Shown: piece by piece, positions 1 to 4,605 of the stretch
Numbering within the stretch: position 1 is the first letter of the stretch
Layout of the letters: each line of letters begins with the position of its first letter
Source: Candidatus Sumerlaeota bacterium
GTDB taxonomy: Bacteria; Sumerlaeota; Sumerlaeia; MWCT01
Assembly (NCBI GenBank): GCA_026398545.1
Contig: JAPLSR010000296.1
Coordinates: 1 to 10,887, forward strand
Length of the DNA: 10,887 nt
Reading direction: 5' to 3'
Notes under the pieces: generated by a model
What the model saw: only the letters and a program-made list of their open reading frames with translations
Told to the model about the DNA's origin: nothing
The model's database searches: none
Position numbers and translations under genes: made by a program

Positions 1-1
1 A

Positions 2-373
2 GGCTTGAGCCGCTGCGACCTCGTCCAGCCCCGCCAGACTCTGCATCTCCTGCAATATATGGCAACACGCCCCGATTTTGAGGCGTTCTACGATTCTCTC
101 GCCATTGCGGGAGTTGATGGCACTATCGGCGGACGAATGAATGAACCGCCCGCAAGGAATAATGTCCATGCCAAGACCGGCTTCATCGGGCATGTGCGCT
201 CGCTCTCCGGCTACCTCGATGACCAGAATGGCGACCGCTGGGTCTTCTCCTTCATGTGCAACCAATACACCATATCTGTCTCCGTGGTGGACCACATCAT
301 TGACAACATCTGCCAGGCGCTTGTAAAATTCAAAACGTCCGATGGGGCGTCTCCAACTCACACCCGACACTGA
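2..373 (+). CDS. dacB: D-alanyl-D-alanine carboxypeptidase/endopeptidase, PBP4 (peptidase S13) type, 3' end only
   Basis: This is the C-terminal part of a penicillin-binding protein 4-type enzyme, which trims or cleaves peptidoglycan cross-links in the periplasm. The reading frame is open at the left edge, so the start and the SxxK and SxN motifs lie outside the window. What remains opens with Gly-Leu-Ser-Arg, which matches the family's conserved SGLSR segment. It then has a helix with LLQYM, the AGVDGTIGGRM segment, and the KTG box at nt 173-181 within HAKTG, followed by the SLSGYL strand. In this family the KTG box lines the active site. About 123 residues are present, against roughly 450 for the whole protein. 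The TGA stop is followed by tRNA genes, and I see no obvious terminator. The family call is firm; the exact substrate specificity is inferred. Confidence 0.88.
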   Translation, partial: GLSRCDLVQPRQTLHLLQYMATRPDFEAFYDSLAIAGVDGTIGGRMNEPPARNNVHAKTGFIGHVRSLSGYLDDQNGDRWVFSFMCNQYTISVSVVDHIIDNICQALVKFKTSDGASPTHTRH

Positions 374-510
374 ATCCTTTTGAAAAACAGCGGGACATTA
401 ACGGTCTTTAAGAAACGCTTGACATGAGTGAGACATTATTGGTAGTCAGAGACAGTTAAATTGTTTGACATAGGGACATCAGGGCTGAAAAAAAGTCCAA
501 AGTTATGTGA

Positions 511-585
511 GGCGACGTAGCCAAGTGGCAAGGCGGAGGTCTGCAAAACCTCTATTCAGCGGTTCAAATCCGCTCGTCGCCTCCA
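511..585 (+). tRNA. tRNA-Cys (anticodon GCA)
   Basis: The acceptor stem pairs GGCGACG (511-517) with CGTCGCC (575-581). The anticodon stem GAGGT/ACCTC encloses loop CTGCAAA (541-547), with anticodon GCA at 543-545. A T-arm with GGTTCAAATCC follows. The discriminator is T582 (U73), which is typical of tRNA-Cys, and CCA is encoded at 583-585. The gene stands 10 nt before a tRNA-Leu gene, so the two are probably transcribed together. Confidence 0.96.
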
Positions 586-595
586 ACTATTTTAC

Positions 596-680
596 GCCGG
601 AGTGGTGGAACTGGCAGACACAAGGGACTTAAAATCCCTCGGAGCATAGCTCTGTACCGGTTCGATTCCGGTCTCCGGCA
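596..680 (+). tRNA. tRNA-Leu (anticodon TAA)
   Basis: The acceptor stem pairs GCCGGAG (596-602) with CTCCGGC (673-679), with discriminator A680. The anticodon stem AGGGA/TCCCT encloses CTTAAAA, giving anticodon TAA at 630-632. A long variable arm (about 640-653, GGAGCATAGCTCT) marks it as a class II tRNA, and the T-arm reads GGTTCGATTCC. Unlike the preceding tRNA-Cys, CCA is not encoded: CTT follows the discriminator, so CCA addition is needed. Confidence 0.96.
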
Positions 681-718
681 CTTCCCTCCTAACCCAAAAA
701 TATCTGAAATTCTTCATC

Positions 719-768
719 CACGAATCTACACGAATTTTCACGAATAAAAAAATTAGTGTCAATTCGTG
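719..768. repeat. intergenic palindromic repeat with CACGAAT units
   Basis: CACGAAT occurs three times at 10-bp spacing (719, 729, 739). It is answered by the inverted copy ATTCGTG at 762-768 and a degenerate one at 752-758. The 729-768 stretch is close to symmetrical: CACGAATT and CACGAAT face ATTAGTG and AATTCGTG across an A-rich loop. No protein is supported here. It looks like a dispersed non-coding repeat downstream of the tRNA genes. Confidence 0.7.
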
Positions 769-778
769 AAGATTTTTG

Positions 779-845
779 TTAACCACAGATAAACACTGAT
801 AATGTAATATTATATCTGTGTTCACCTGTGTTCATCTGTGGTTAA
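779..845. repeat. intergenic palindromic repeat, TTAACCACAGAT / ATCTGTGGTTAA arms
   Basis: A perfect 12-bp inverted repeat bounds this element (779-790 and 834-845). Inside, the AAACAC and GTGTTCA motifs continue the symmetry around an AT-rich centre near 801-813. Related 'ACAGAT...ATCTGTG' sequences recur between genes in many uncultured bacterial genomes, which is recollection rather than a search. It directly follows another hairpin repeat, and no gene is supported in the stretch. Confidence 0.72.
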
Positions 846-894
846 AAATGTTATATTAGAGAATTCCTGTCAGGATTCAATAATTTTAAAACTA

Positions 895-964
895 TTATTG
901 ACTTTCGGATGCGGATTGGACAGTTTCTTCCTAAGAGTTCTTGTCAGCGATGTCAAAACCTTCA
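895..964. repeat. repeat B, copy 1 (left boundary of first cassette sub-array)
   Basis: This 70-bp block matches 3279-3348 with three substitutions. It contains GGATGCGGATTGG. Both copies lie upstream of a run of integron cassettes, and each run is closed downstream by a copy of repeat A. On the minus strand, copy 1 could form the last part of a 73-codon reading frame (870-1091) without a ribosome binding site, possibly a gene relic. Whether the block is coding or a recombination-related site cannot be decided by eye. Confidence 0.85.
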
Positions 965-1156
965 ATTGCTTAACTGGGTCGGACGGCTGTTTGACATCAT
1001 TCACAGCATTCAAGGCTTCGGTAATGGAAGGGTCTGCTCCCGATAGTCCCTGGGGCATAAGTATGTGAGGACAACCATGATTTCTATCCATTTGCTGAAT
1101 CTGGGAAGAAAAAGAGTTTGAAACCCTGCGGATGTCCTATGAAGGGATAGACTGGC

Positions 1157-1171
1157 CTGCGTATTACGCAG
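1157..1171. promoter_or_regulatory. palindromic operator-like site 1
   Basis: CTGCGTATTACGCAG is a palindrome except at its centre. It lies 4 bp upstream of a -10-like TATAAA (1176-1181), where a repressor would block a promoter. A near copy occurs 102 bp downstream at 1259-1273. The TTACGCAG half also resembles the integrase-binding direct repeat of attI1, so a role in integron recombination is an alternative. Confidence 0.5.
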
Positions 1172-1207
1172 TCTGTATAAAATACATCTCTTTAGGGAGG
1201 TTAAACG

Positions 1208-1231
1208 ATGAAATGCATTGATAGTTCATAA
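1208..1231 (+). CDS. possible 7-residue leader peptide
   Basis: ATG at 1208 opens MKCIDSS and ends at TAA 1229-1231. It has a strong Shine-Dalgarno AGGGAGG (1194-1200) 7 nt upstream, and an operator-like palindrome and TATAAA before that. The complete set of expression signals around so short a frame suggests either a leader peptide or the surviving 5' end of a gene whose body was replaced. There is no homology argument for it, so treat it as tentative. Confidence 0.25.
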   Translation: MKCIDSS

Positions 1232-1258
1232 CTTATAATTATCCGTAGCTAAAAACTC

Positions 1259-1273
1259 TTGCGTATTATGCAG
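1259..1273. promoter_or_regulatory. palindromic operator-like site 2
   Basis: TTGCGTATTATGCAG differs from site 1 (1157-1171) at two positions and is followed 3 bp later by GATAAA, a similar layout. It is 49 bp before the predicted cassette crossover at 1322/1323 and 76 bp before the first cassette start codon. Autoregulation by the winged-helix protein encoded just downstream is possible but unproven. Confidence 0.45.
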
Positions 1274-1349
1274 AAGGATAAAGCCTATATAAAGGATTTA
1301 GACGGAAATATATATAAAGTAGTTGGCGGTAATAAGAAAGGAGAAGAAT

Positions 1350-1733
1350 ATGGCTAAAGCAAATCTCGTTTTATCAAATGGCACAAAGGTGGAAATCGAG
1401 GGAACGGCGGAAGAAGTTGCCGTACTTCTCGAGAAATGCTCATCTCCCTCCGCGGACAAACAAAACAAAAGGAGCAGCAAACCAAAGAAGGATCATCGGC
1501 AAGCCAGCTCCCAAGGCAAGAAGAAGCAGGGTCCTGTCGGCTATATCGCAGAGCTCGTATCCGAGAACTTCTTTAAAGGAAAACGGTCTCTGCCTGAGGT
1601 TCAGAAAAAGCTGGAAGAAAAAGGTCACATATACGCCCAGAATAGTCTTTCTCCTGCTCTCTTACATCATGTTCGAAAAACTAAGATGCTTCGTCGGCTG
1701 AAGGAAAAGGATGTTTGGGTATATGTTTCGTAA
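1350..1733 (+). CDS. small basic winged-helix-like protein, first gene of cassette 1 module
   Basis: 127 residues. I do not recognise a named family. Residues 4-30 (LVLSNGTKVEIEGTAEEVAVLL) read as a beta-hairpin followed by a helix. Residues 33-62 form a Lys/Ser-rich, probably flexible linker. Residues 63-126 look like a winged-helix domain: helix YIAELVSENFF, a second segment SLPEVQKKLEEKGH, a putative recognition helix NSLSPALLHHVRK, and a wing MLRRLKEKDVWVYV. The ATG at 1350 is chosen because AAGGAG (1338-1343) precedes it; an upstream TTG in frame would overlap the cassette crossover itself. It is followed 16 nt later by the PLD-like gene and probably forms one transcript with it. A DNA-binding regulator or partner subunit is inferred. 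Confidence 0.72.
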   Translation: MAKANLVLSNGTKVEIEGTAEEVAVLLEKCSSPSADKQNKRSSKPKKDHRQASSQGKKKQGPVGYIAELVSENFFKGKRSLPEVQKKLEEKGHIYAQNSLSPALLHHVRKTKMLRRLKEKDVWVYVS

Positions 1734-1749
1734 AGGAGTGTAATAAGAG

Positions 1750-2523
1750 ATGCCCGATAGTCTTATCCAAACGTTTGCCTCCCTTGATAAAAACACAAAA
1801 GAATCTCTCGCCGATTTGACATCTCCGAGACATATGTCTTTAGCAACATTATTGGTTGCTGAGGAAAGGTGTGGAGTTTCTAAGCTGACCGCAGAGCACA
1901 TTACGGCCTGCCTCGAGGCGGCCGGTGTCGCAGTCCATAGACTATCTGTTGCTCGGGCGTTTGCCAATGCACGCGGTGCAATTGCTGTGTCAAGGAATCA
2001 AGATGGGGAGACTGAATATAAGTTGATGATTCGTGGGCGGCGGGAAATCGAGCCTGTTTTGGGTGGGAGTAAGATAATGGTAGTCCGAATTGAAAGTAAT
2101 CAGCCCCGATCAGCCAGACTTAAGCTCCGGGAAATACTATCTCAGCTCTCTGGGGTTGTTCGGATCTGTGATCCATACTATGGAATCCGGACGCTTGATT
2201 CACTCGATCTTGTCCCACCACCATGCCACATCAGATTCCTTACCGCTCGCACGAATGAGACGGGTCGGCAACTACAAGGCGCATTATGCGATTTTAAACG
2301 AGAGAGGCCAAATTTCGAAGTCCGTCTTGTTCCAGCGAATGCGGGCATTCATGACCGATATATAGTAACCTCTTCGGAATTACTTATCTTAGGACACGGG
2401 TTGAAAGACGTCGGGGGAAAGGAATCCTTTATCATTCGATTGGAAGAGATTCTCGTCTCTGATCTTATCAAAGAAACCATACATGCATTTGATGCGCGAT
2501 GGAATAGCGGAACCCCGATATAG
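1750..2523 (+). CDS. winged-helix plus degenerate PLD-like domain protein, second gene of cassette 1 module
   Basis: 257 residues. Residues 28-103 look like a winged helix: LATLLVAEERCGVSKLTAEHITACL, a helix around LSVARAFANARG, then a strand pair ending EYKLMIRGRREIEPVL. Residues 106-250 resemble the phospholipase-D-like fold found as a C-terminal domain in many phage-defence and mobile-element proteins. Seen here are strand VVRICDPYYG (136-145) and the segment HDRYIV (201-206), where Arg replaces the Lys of a catalytic HKD box. LGHGLKDVGGKES (214-226) then matches the family pattern 'G-x-S/G-LKD-x-G-x-K'. With a single, altered HKD half-motif, a sensor or nucleic-acid-binding role is as likely as nuclease activity. 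AAGGAG (1733-1738) serves as ribosome binding site. The defence function is inference from domain type and cassette location. Confidence 0.75.
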   Translation: MPDSLIQTFASLDKNTKESLADLTSPRHMSLATLLVAEERCGVSKLTAEHITACLEAAGVAVHRLSVARAFANARGAIAVSRNQDGETEYKLMIRGRREIEPVLGGSKIMVVRIESNQPRSARLKLREILSQLSGVVRICDPYYGIRTLDSLDLVPPPCHIRFLTARTNETGRQLQGALCDFKRERPNFEVRLVPANAGIHDRYIVTSSELLILGHGLKDVGGKESFIIRLEEILVSDLIKETIHAFDARWNSGTPI

Positions 2524-2526
2524 TTG

Positions 2527-2584
2527 CGCCAATAAGAAAATTCAACGGATGGCTCATGGCCGCCGCTGATTTCAAACGTTAGGT
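2527..2584 (+). other. attC recombination site of cassette 1
   Basis: The R'' box is CGCCAAT (2527-2533) and the R' box GTTAGGT (2578-2584). Between them lies a bulged hairpin of TCA, CGG and GGC paired with GCC, CCG and TGA, with unpaired single bases as in attC extrahelical positions. R'' departs from the consensus RYYYAAC by ending in T instead of C, and the loop is TCATG rather than the CTTCG seen in the other three sites, so this site may be aged or less active. Confidence 0.7.
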
Positions 2585-2976
2585 TACTTCGGACGAAACC
2601 GCTCTGAATAAATGGAGGTAATAACCTATGAACCCCATGAATGAGAAAAAGTTGTACGTGTGGAAGCTCGCCGACTTCCTCAGCCAACATGACATGAGGA
2701 TGTCAGGGAAAGAACTCGCAGACCACTTGAATCGCAATAACTTTTTGACCAGCTATGGTTCCACCTACAAAGGGGGCAAGGGAACTTACAAGCTTATCAG
2801 CGAGACTTGGCATTGGCTTCACGACGAGCTTGGTCTGGAGGACGAGGCCAATAAGATTGCCGAGGCCTACGTTAAGCCGGACGGTAGCTATGCTTACCAG
2901 TGAGCAGACCTTCCGGAGAGCAACCTAACAAGTTGCTGCAGCCGACTGGCTTCGCCGGCGGCTGACTGCTATAGCG
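2579..2976 (+). mobile_element. integron-type gene cassette 2
   Basis: The cassette begins TTAGGT after the crossover at 2578/2579 and ends at G2976. Its 5' end (with the G) GTTAGGT is a perfect complement of its R'' box ACCTAAC (2923-2929). It contains one gene, a 49-nt leader and a 60-bp attC, which are textbook cassette proportions. Confidence 0.85.
2628..2903 (+). CDS. small cassette protein of unknown function
   Basis: 91 residues; I do not recognise a named family. It appears soluble and largely helical: KLYVWKLADFLSQHDMRMSGKELADHLNRNNF (8-39) suggests a small helix-turn-helix-like or recombinase-like helical unit. A glycine-rich turn YGSTYKGGKGTYKLI (43-57) and a helix with WHWLHDELGLEDEANKIAEAYV follow, then a short C-terminal strand. 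There is no signal peptide or membrane segment. The ATG at 2628 has GGAGGT (2614-2619) 8 nt upstream; a second ATG three codons later is less well placed. The gene fills the cassette between its 5' end and the attC site. A nucleic-acid-related role is only a guess from the helical pattern. Confidence 0.8.
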   Translation: MNPMNEKKLYVWKLADFLSQHDMRMSGKELADHLNRNNFLTSYGSTYKGGKGTYKLISETWHWLHDELGLEDEANKIAEAYVKPDGSYAYQ

Positions 2977-2982
2977 TTGTGC
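2923..2982 (+). other. attC recombination site of cassette 2 (60 bp)
   Basis: R'' ACCTAAC (2923-2929) and R' GTTGTGC (2976-2982) bound a hairpin: CAGCCG pairs with CGGCTG and GGC with GCC around TTC, with an unpaired A on one arm. The length and layout match the short attC sites of classical resistance cassettes such as aadA. Confidence 0.88.
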
Positions 2983-3125
2983 TGAAATAGTATTTTGCAG
3001 ACAAGTAAAACTGGGGTCAGACACGGTAACGAGTCTGCCTAAAGGCTCATTTTCTGCTCTTAAATTCTTAAACCATATTTTTTGTTCTGATTGATTCGCA
3101 ATCCATGTTGATGTATTTAAAAGTT
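2977..3125. other. 149-bp non-coding stretch after cassette 2
   Basis: No gene and no second attC are visible. It contains a GCAGAC/GTCTGC inverted pair (2998-3003, 3032-3037) around ACTGGGGTCAGACAC, then AT-rich sequence. It begins at the crossover after cassette 2 and stops where repeat A copy 1 starts. The stretch is absent in front of repeat A copy 2, which is joined directly to an attC site. Confidence 0.6.
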
Positions 3126-3273
3126 TTCAAAATCACTTGACTTTACGCGTCATCCGCCCTTTGAACATCCTTTCATGTCTCTGTGATGGAGAAAAAAACA
3201 GACGGAGGGTTATTTGCCATGGAAATAAGGGCGGCGGAGCGGCTCGGTCATCTTCCGGTTTATCTCTTTGACA
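3126..3273. repeat. repeat A, copy 1 (duplicated aminotransferase leader and first codons)
   Basis: 148 bp match 4669-4817 with four substitutions and one 1-base gap. The block holds the presumed leader, the Shine-Dalgarno GGAGGG and the first 19 codons of the aminotransferase gene (ATG at 3219). One of the four substitutions is in the coding part and is silent. The repeat ends within a codon or two of the start of repeat B copy 2, so the two are fused. Confidence 0.92.
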
Positions 3274-3356
3274 AGTTGTTATTGACTTTCGGATGCGGAT
3301 TGGACAGTTTCTTCCTAAAAGTTCTTGTCAGCGATGTCGAAGCCTTCAGTCTTTGA
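3219..3356 (+). pseudogene. truncated 5' fragment of aminotransferase gene fused to repeat B
   Basis: From ATG 3219, with the same Shine-Dalgarno as the intact gene, the first 19 codons reproduce the N-terminus of the aminotransferase at 4763 (MEIRAAERLGHLPVYLFD). The frame then runs into repeat B copy 2 and stops at TGA 3354-3356, giving a 45-residue chimera with no catalytic part. It is best read as a relic of a duplication. If the leader is active, the ribosome binding site and start would still be used and a short peptide made. It is the only trace of the gene between the two cassette sub-arrays. Confidence 0.85.
3279..3348. repeat. repeat B, copy 2
   Basis: This matches 895-964 with three substitutions in 70 bp. 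It is fused on its left to repeat A copy 1 and lies 80 bp upstream of the first crossover of the second cassette sub-array. At the junction, the sequence AAGTTGTTATTG partly resembles both parents: AAACTATTATTG of copy 1, and AGGCTG of the intact aminotransferase gene. Confidence 0.87.
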
Positions 3357-3374
3357 GGCCATGACGGAGGATTA

Positions 3375-3414
3375 TATGCGGATAGGAAAGCAACATTCTG
3401 AATCTTATGCGGAT
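3375..3414. promoter_or_regulatory. direct repeats TATGCGGAT before cassette 3 junction
   Basis: TATGCGGAT occurs at 3375-3383 and 3406-3414, 31 bp apart, and ATGCGGAT occurs once more inside repeat B copy 2. The second copy ends 14 bp before the crossover at 3428/3429. Classical attI sites carry integrase-binding direct repeats at comparable distances, so this could be an attI-like site or a regulator-binding site. No integrase gene is visible to confirm it. Confidence 0.35.
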
Positions 3415-3428
3415 CAATCTAATTATTG

Positions 3429-3986
3429 TTAGGCGACTCGGGTAAGGTGCAACACAAATGAACTATTCATTATCGAGTGTCCGATGGCTCCGCATCCTCA
3501 TCGCTGCGGTTGCAGTTATTGCGGTGAGTTTCCTTCTCCTGATGGTCATAATTACCGGCTATGCGTTTGTCTTGGCTTTTCAAGTTCGGGGTGCTCCCGA
3601 CCAAAATGCCATCAATCACTTTGCCGCCAAGGTCAGTCCCAAGTTGATGCCGTGGCTTGAGATGTTGCTGACGCTGGTTGTGACCTTCATCGTTGCTCGA
3701 AGAGCCGAGACGGCCAGCATCGTTCACGGCCTTTTCATTGGTATTCTGGCTGGTCTGTTGAGTTTGGCCGTGATACTGGCTTTTGGCGGGCAGCTTGGTT
3801 TGCACAACTTGGTTTTCCTGCTAACCGTTGTGGGGCTGGGGTGGCTCGGGAGCTTTGTCGGACAAAAAAAGACGGGTAGAACATGAAGTCGTCGCCTAAC
3901 AAATCGCTGCAGGCAACGCGGGATGGCCGTTCCAGTTCCGCTTCGCGGTTCACGCTGGTTGGCCCCGCGTGCCTGAGCTCTGGACG
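3429..3986 (+). mobile_element. integron-type gene cassette 3
   Basis: The cassette starts TTAGGCGAC after G3428 and ends at G3986. The 5' end GTTAGGCGAC is a perfect 10-base complement of GTCGCCTAAC (3891-3900) at its attC R'' box, the strongest pairing of the four. It holds one membrane-protein gene. Confidence 0.88.
3458..3886 (+). CDS. four-helix integral membrane protein of unknown function
   Basis: 142 residues, with four predicted membrane segments: about 10-38 (a long hydrophobic stretch starting WLRILIAAVAVIAV), 62-80 (MPWLEMLLTLVVTFIVA), 88-110 (IVHGLFIGILAGLLSLAVIL) and 114-134 (GLHNLVFLLTVVGLGWLGSF). A basic tail QKKTGRT follows. The second loop carries charged RRAE, which fits a cytoplasmic position. 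There is no cleavable signal peptide or enzyme motif. Small membrane proteins like this are common in integron cassettes, generally without known function. The ribosome binding site before ATG 3458 is weak (AAGGTG at about 3444-3449). The stop codon TGA 3884-3886 is 7 nt before the attC R'' box, so the gene fills its cassette. Function is not assigned. Confidence 0.82.
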   Translation: MNYSLSSVRWLRILIAAVAVIAVSFLLLMVIITGYAFVLAFQVRGAPDQNAINHFAAKVSPKLMPWLEMLLTLVVTFIVARRAETASIVHGLFIGILAGLLSLAVILAFGGQLGLHNLVFLLTVVGLGWLGSFVGQKKTGRT

Positions 3987-3992
3987 TTATAA
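3894..3992 (+). other. attC recombination site of cassette 3 (99 bp)
   Basis: R'' GCCTAAC (3894-3900) and R' GTTATAA (3986-3992) enclose a long imperfect hairpin. CAGGC, ACGCGGG, GGCC, CCAG and CCGC pair in order with GCGG, CTGG, GGCC, CCCGCGT and GCCTG around a TTC tip, with several unpaired bases. It is longer than the cassette 2 site but built on the same plan. Confidence 0.87.
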
Positions 3993-3998
3993 GAAAAA

Positions 3999-4271
3999 AT
4001 GAAAAAAGAAAATAAAAACTCAAAAGCAACCAAAGATTTAGAATCATTGGCAAATATAGGTCCAGCTACGGCAAGAAGACTTTGTGCAATCGGTATCACT
4101 ACAGCTTCCCAACTAAAGAAATCCAATCCTGAAAAGGTATATGAAAAATTGAGGAAACAAGAAGGGGATGTTCTCGACAAATGTGTATTGTATGTATTAC
4201 GCGGAGCCATTTTAGATGCCCCTTGGTGGGTATGTAAAAATTGGAAAGGAGACAAAAAATATGACGGATAA
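3999..4271 (+). CDS. Cdd1-like ('pathogenicity locus') helix-hairpin-helix protein
   Basis: 90 residues. LESLANIGPATARRLCAIGI (14-33) is a helix-hairpin-helix motif with the expected 'nIGpaTArrL' core. TTASQLKKSNPEKVYEKL and the DKCVLYVLRGAI segment follow. This order fits the Cdd1/Pathogenicity-locus family (Pfam PF11731), some members of which are annotated as mitomycin-resistance proteins; that label is from memory. HhH units usually bind DNA without sequence preference. The C-terminus has DAPWWVCKNWKGDKK. The start codon lies only 12 nt inside the cassette and has no clear Shine-Dalgarno, so translation may depend on the sequence the cassette lands behind. Its last codons overlap the start of the next gene, implying translational coupling. 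Confidence 0.82.
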   Translation: MKKENKNSKATKDLESLANIGPATARRLCAIGITTASQLKKSNPEKVYEKLRKQEGDVLDKCVLYVLRGAILDAPWWVCKNWKGDKKYDG

Positions 4272-4605
4272 GAATCTTGCACCTGTATGTGGTTTGTATT
4301 GTGGTGGCTGTGAATATTATAAGAAAACTTGCGTGGGATGTGGTAATGTAAAAGGTAAACCTTTCTGGACAACGCAGATGAAAGTGGAAACTTGTCCTTT
4401 ATATGATTGCTGTATTAATAAAAAACAATTAGAACATTGCGGTTTATGTGAGGAGCTTCCTTGCGAAACATTCAATAAGTTCCACGATCCATCGTTAAGT
4501 CCCGAAGAAGCAAAACAGGCTGTGCTTAAACGGCAAAACGAATTGATTAAAAGAAAAGAAATTTCTACTGAAAACTGGCTTGAAGAAAAGAATAAAAACC
4601 TATAA
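4261..4605 (+). CDS. DUF3795-like cysteine-rich protein
   Basis: 114 residues with 11 cysteines, mostly in pairs: CGLYCGGC (10-17), CVGC (24-27), C45, CC at 50-51, CGLC (60-63) and C68. The opening 'APVCGLYCGGCEYYKKTCVGC' layout and the later 'CGLCEELPCETF' fit the DUF3795 family of small predicted zinc-binding proteins of unknown function. The tail (80-114) is a charged helix. ATG 4261 is preferred over an earlier in-frame ATG at 4216 because GGAAAGGAG (4243-4251) sits at a suitable distance and the family begins close to its first Cys pair. It overlaps the Cdd1-like gene by 11 bp, so the two are likely made together. The stop codon TAA lies inside the attC R'' box. Confidence 0.83.
   Translation: MTDKNLAPVCGLYCGGCEYYKKTCVGCGNVKGKPFWTTQMKVETCPLYDCCINKKQLEHCGLCEELPCETFNKFHDPSLSPEEAKQAVLKRQNELIKRKEISTENWLEEKNKNL

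Larger units (their letters stand above)
965..1321. other. non-coding leader before cassette 1
   Basis: I see no convincing gene in this stretch of about 357 bases. It holds a TGCGGAT motif near 1127-1133, two palindrome-like operators (1157-1171 and 1259-1273) and a -10-like TATAAA at 1176-1181. A Shine-Dalgarno AGGGAGG (1194-1200) sits before a tiny reading frame at 1208-1231 encoding MKCIDSS. The end is AT-rich (TATATAAA twice) and runs up to the cassette junction. As cassette 1 has only 27 nt ahead of its first start codon, its transcription probably begins here. Confidence 0.5.
1323..2578 (+). mobile_element. integron-type gene cassette 1 (two genes plus attC)
   Basis: The cassette runs from the crossover in G/TTGGCG (1322-1328) to the G of the next boundary (2578). 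Its attC R'' box, CGCCAAT (2527-2533), is complementary over six bases to its own 5' end TTGGCG, as expected for a cassette that circularises. It holds two co-directional genes with a 16-nt gap and very short non-coding margins. At 1256 bp it is larger than a typical one-gene cassette. Confidence 0.72.

Noticed and set aside
419..470. Two perfect TTGACA hexamers upstream of tRNA-Cys as -35 elements
   Set aside because: Neither has a recognisable -10 at 16-18 bp, so a promoter for the tRNA genes could not be placed.
838..1068. Plus-strand 76-codon reading frame across repeat B copy 1
   Set aside because: It has no ribosome binding site and starts inside a palindromic repeat, and its composition is not protein-like compared with the opposite strand.
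3010..3025. ACTGGGGTCAGACAC as an insertion-sequence end
   Set aside because: It resembles sequences near some REP-associated transposases, but no terminal partner, target duplication or transposase is present.
3470..3805. Minus-strand frame opposite the membrane protein
   Set aside because: The plus frame gives four clean hydrophobic segments and fits the cassette borders; the minus frame is polar and has no start signals.
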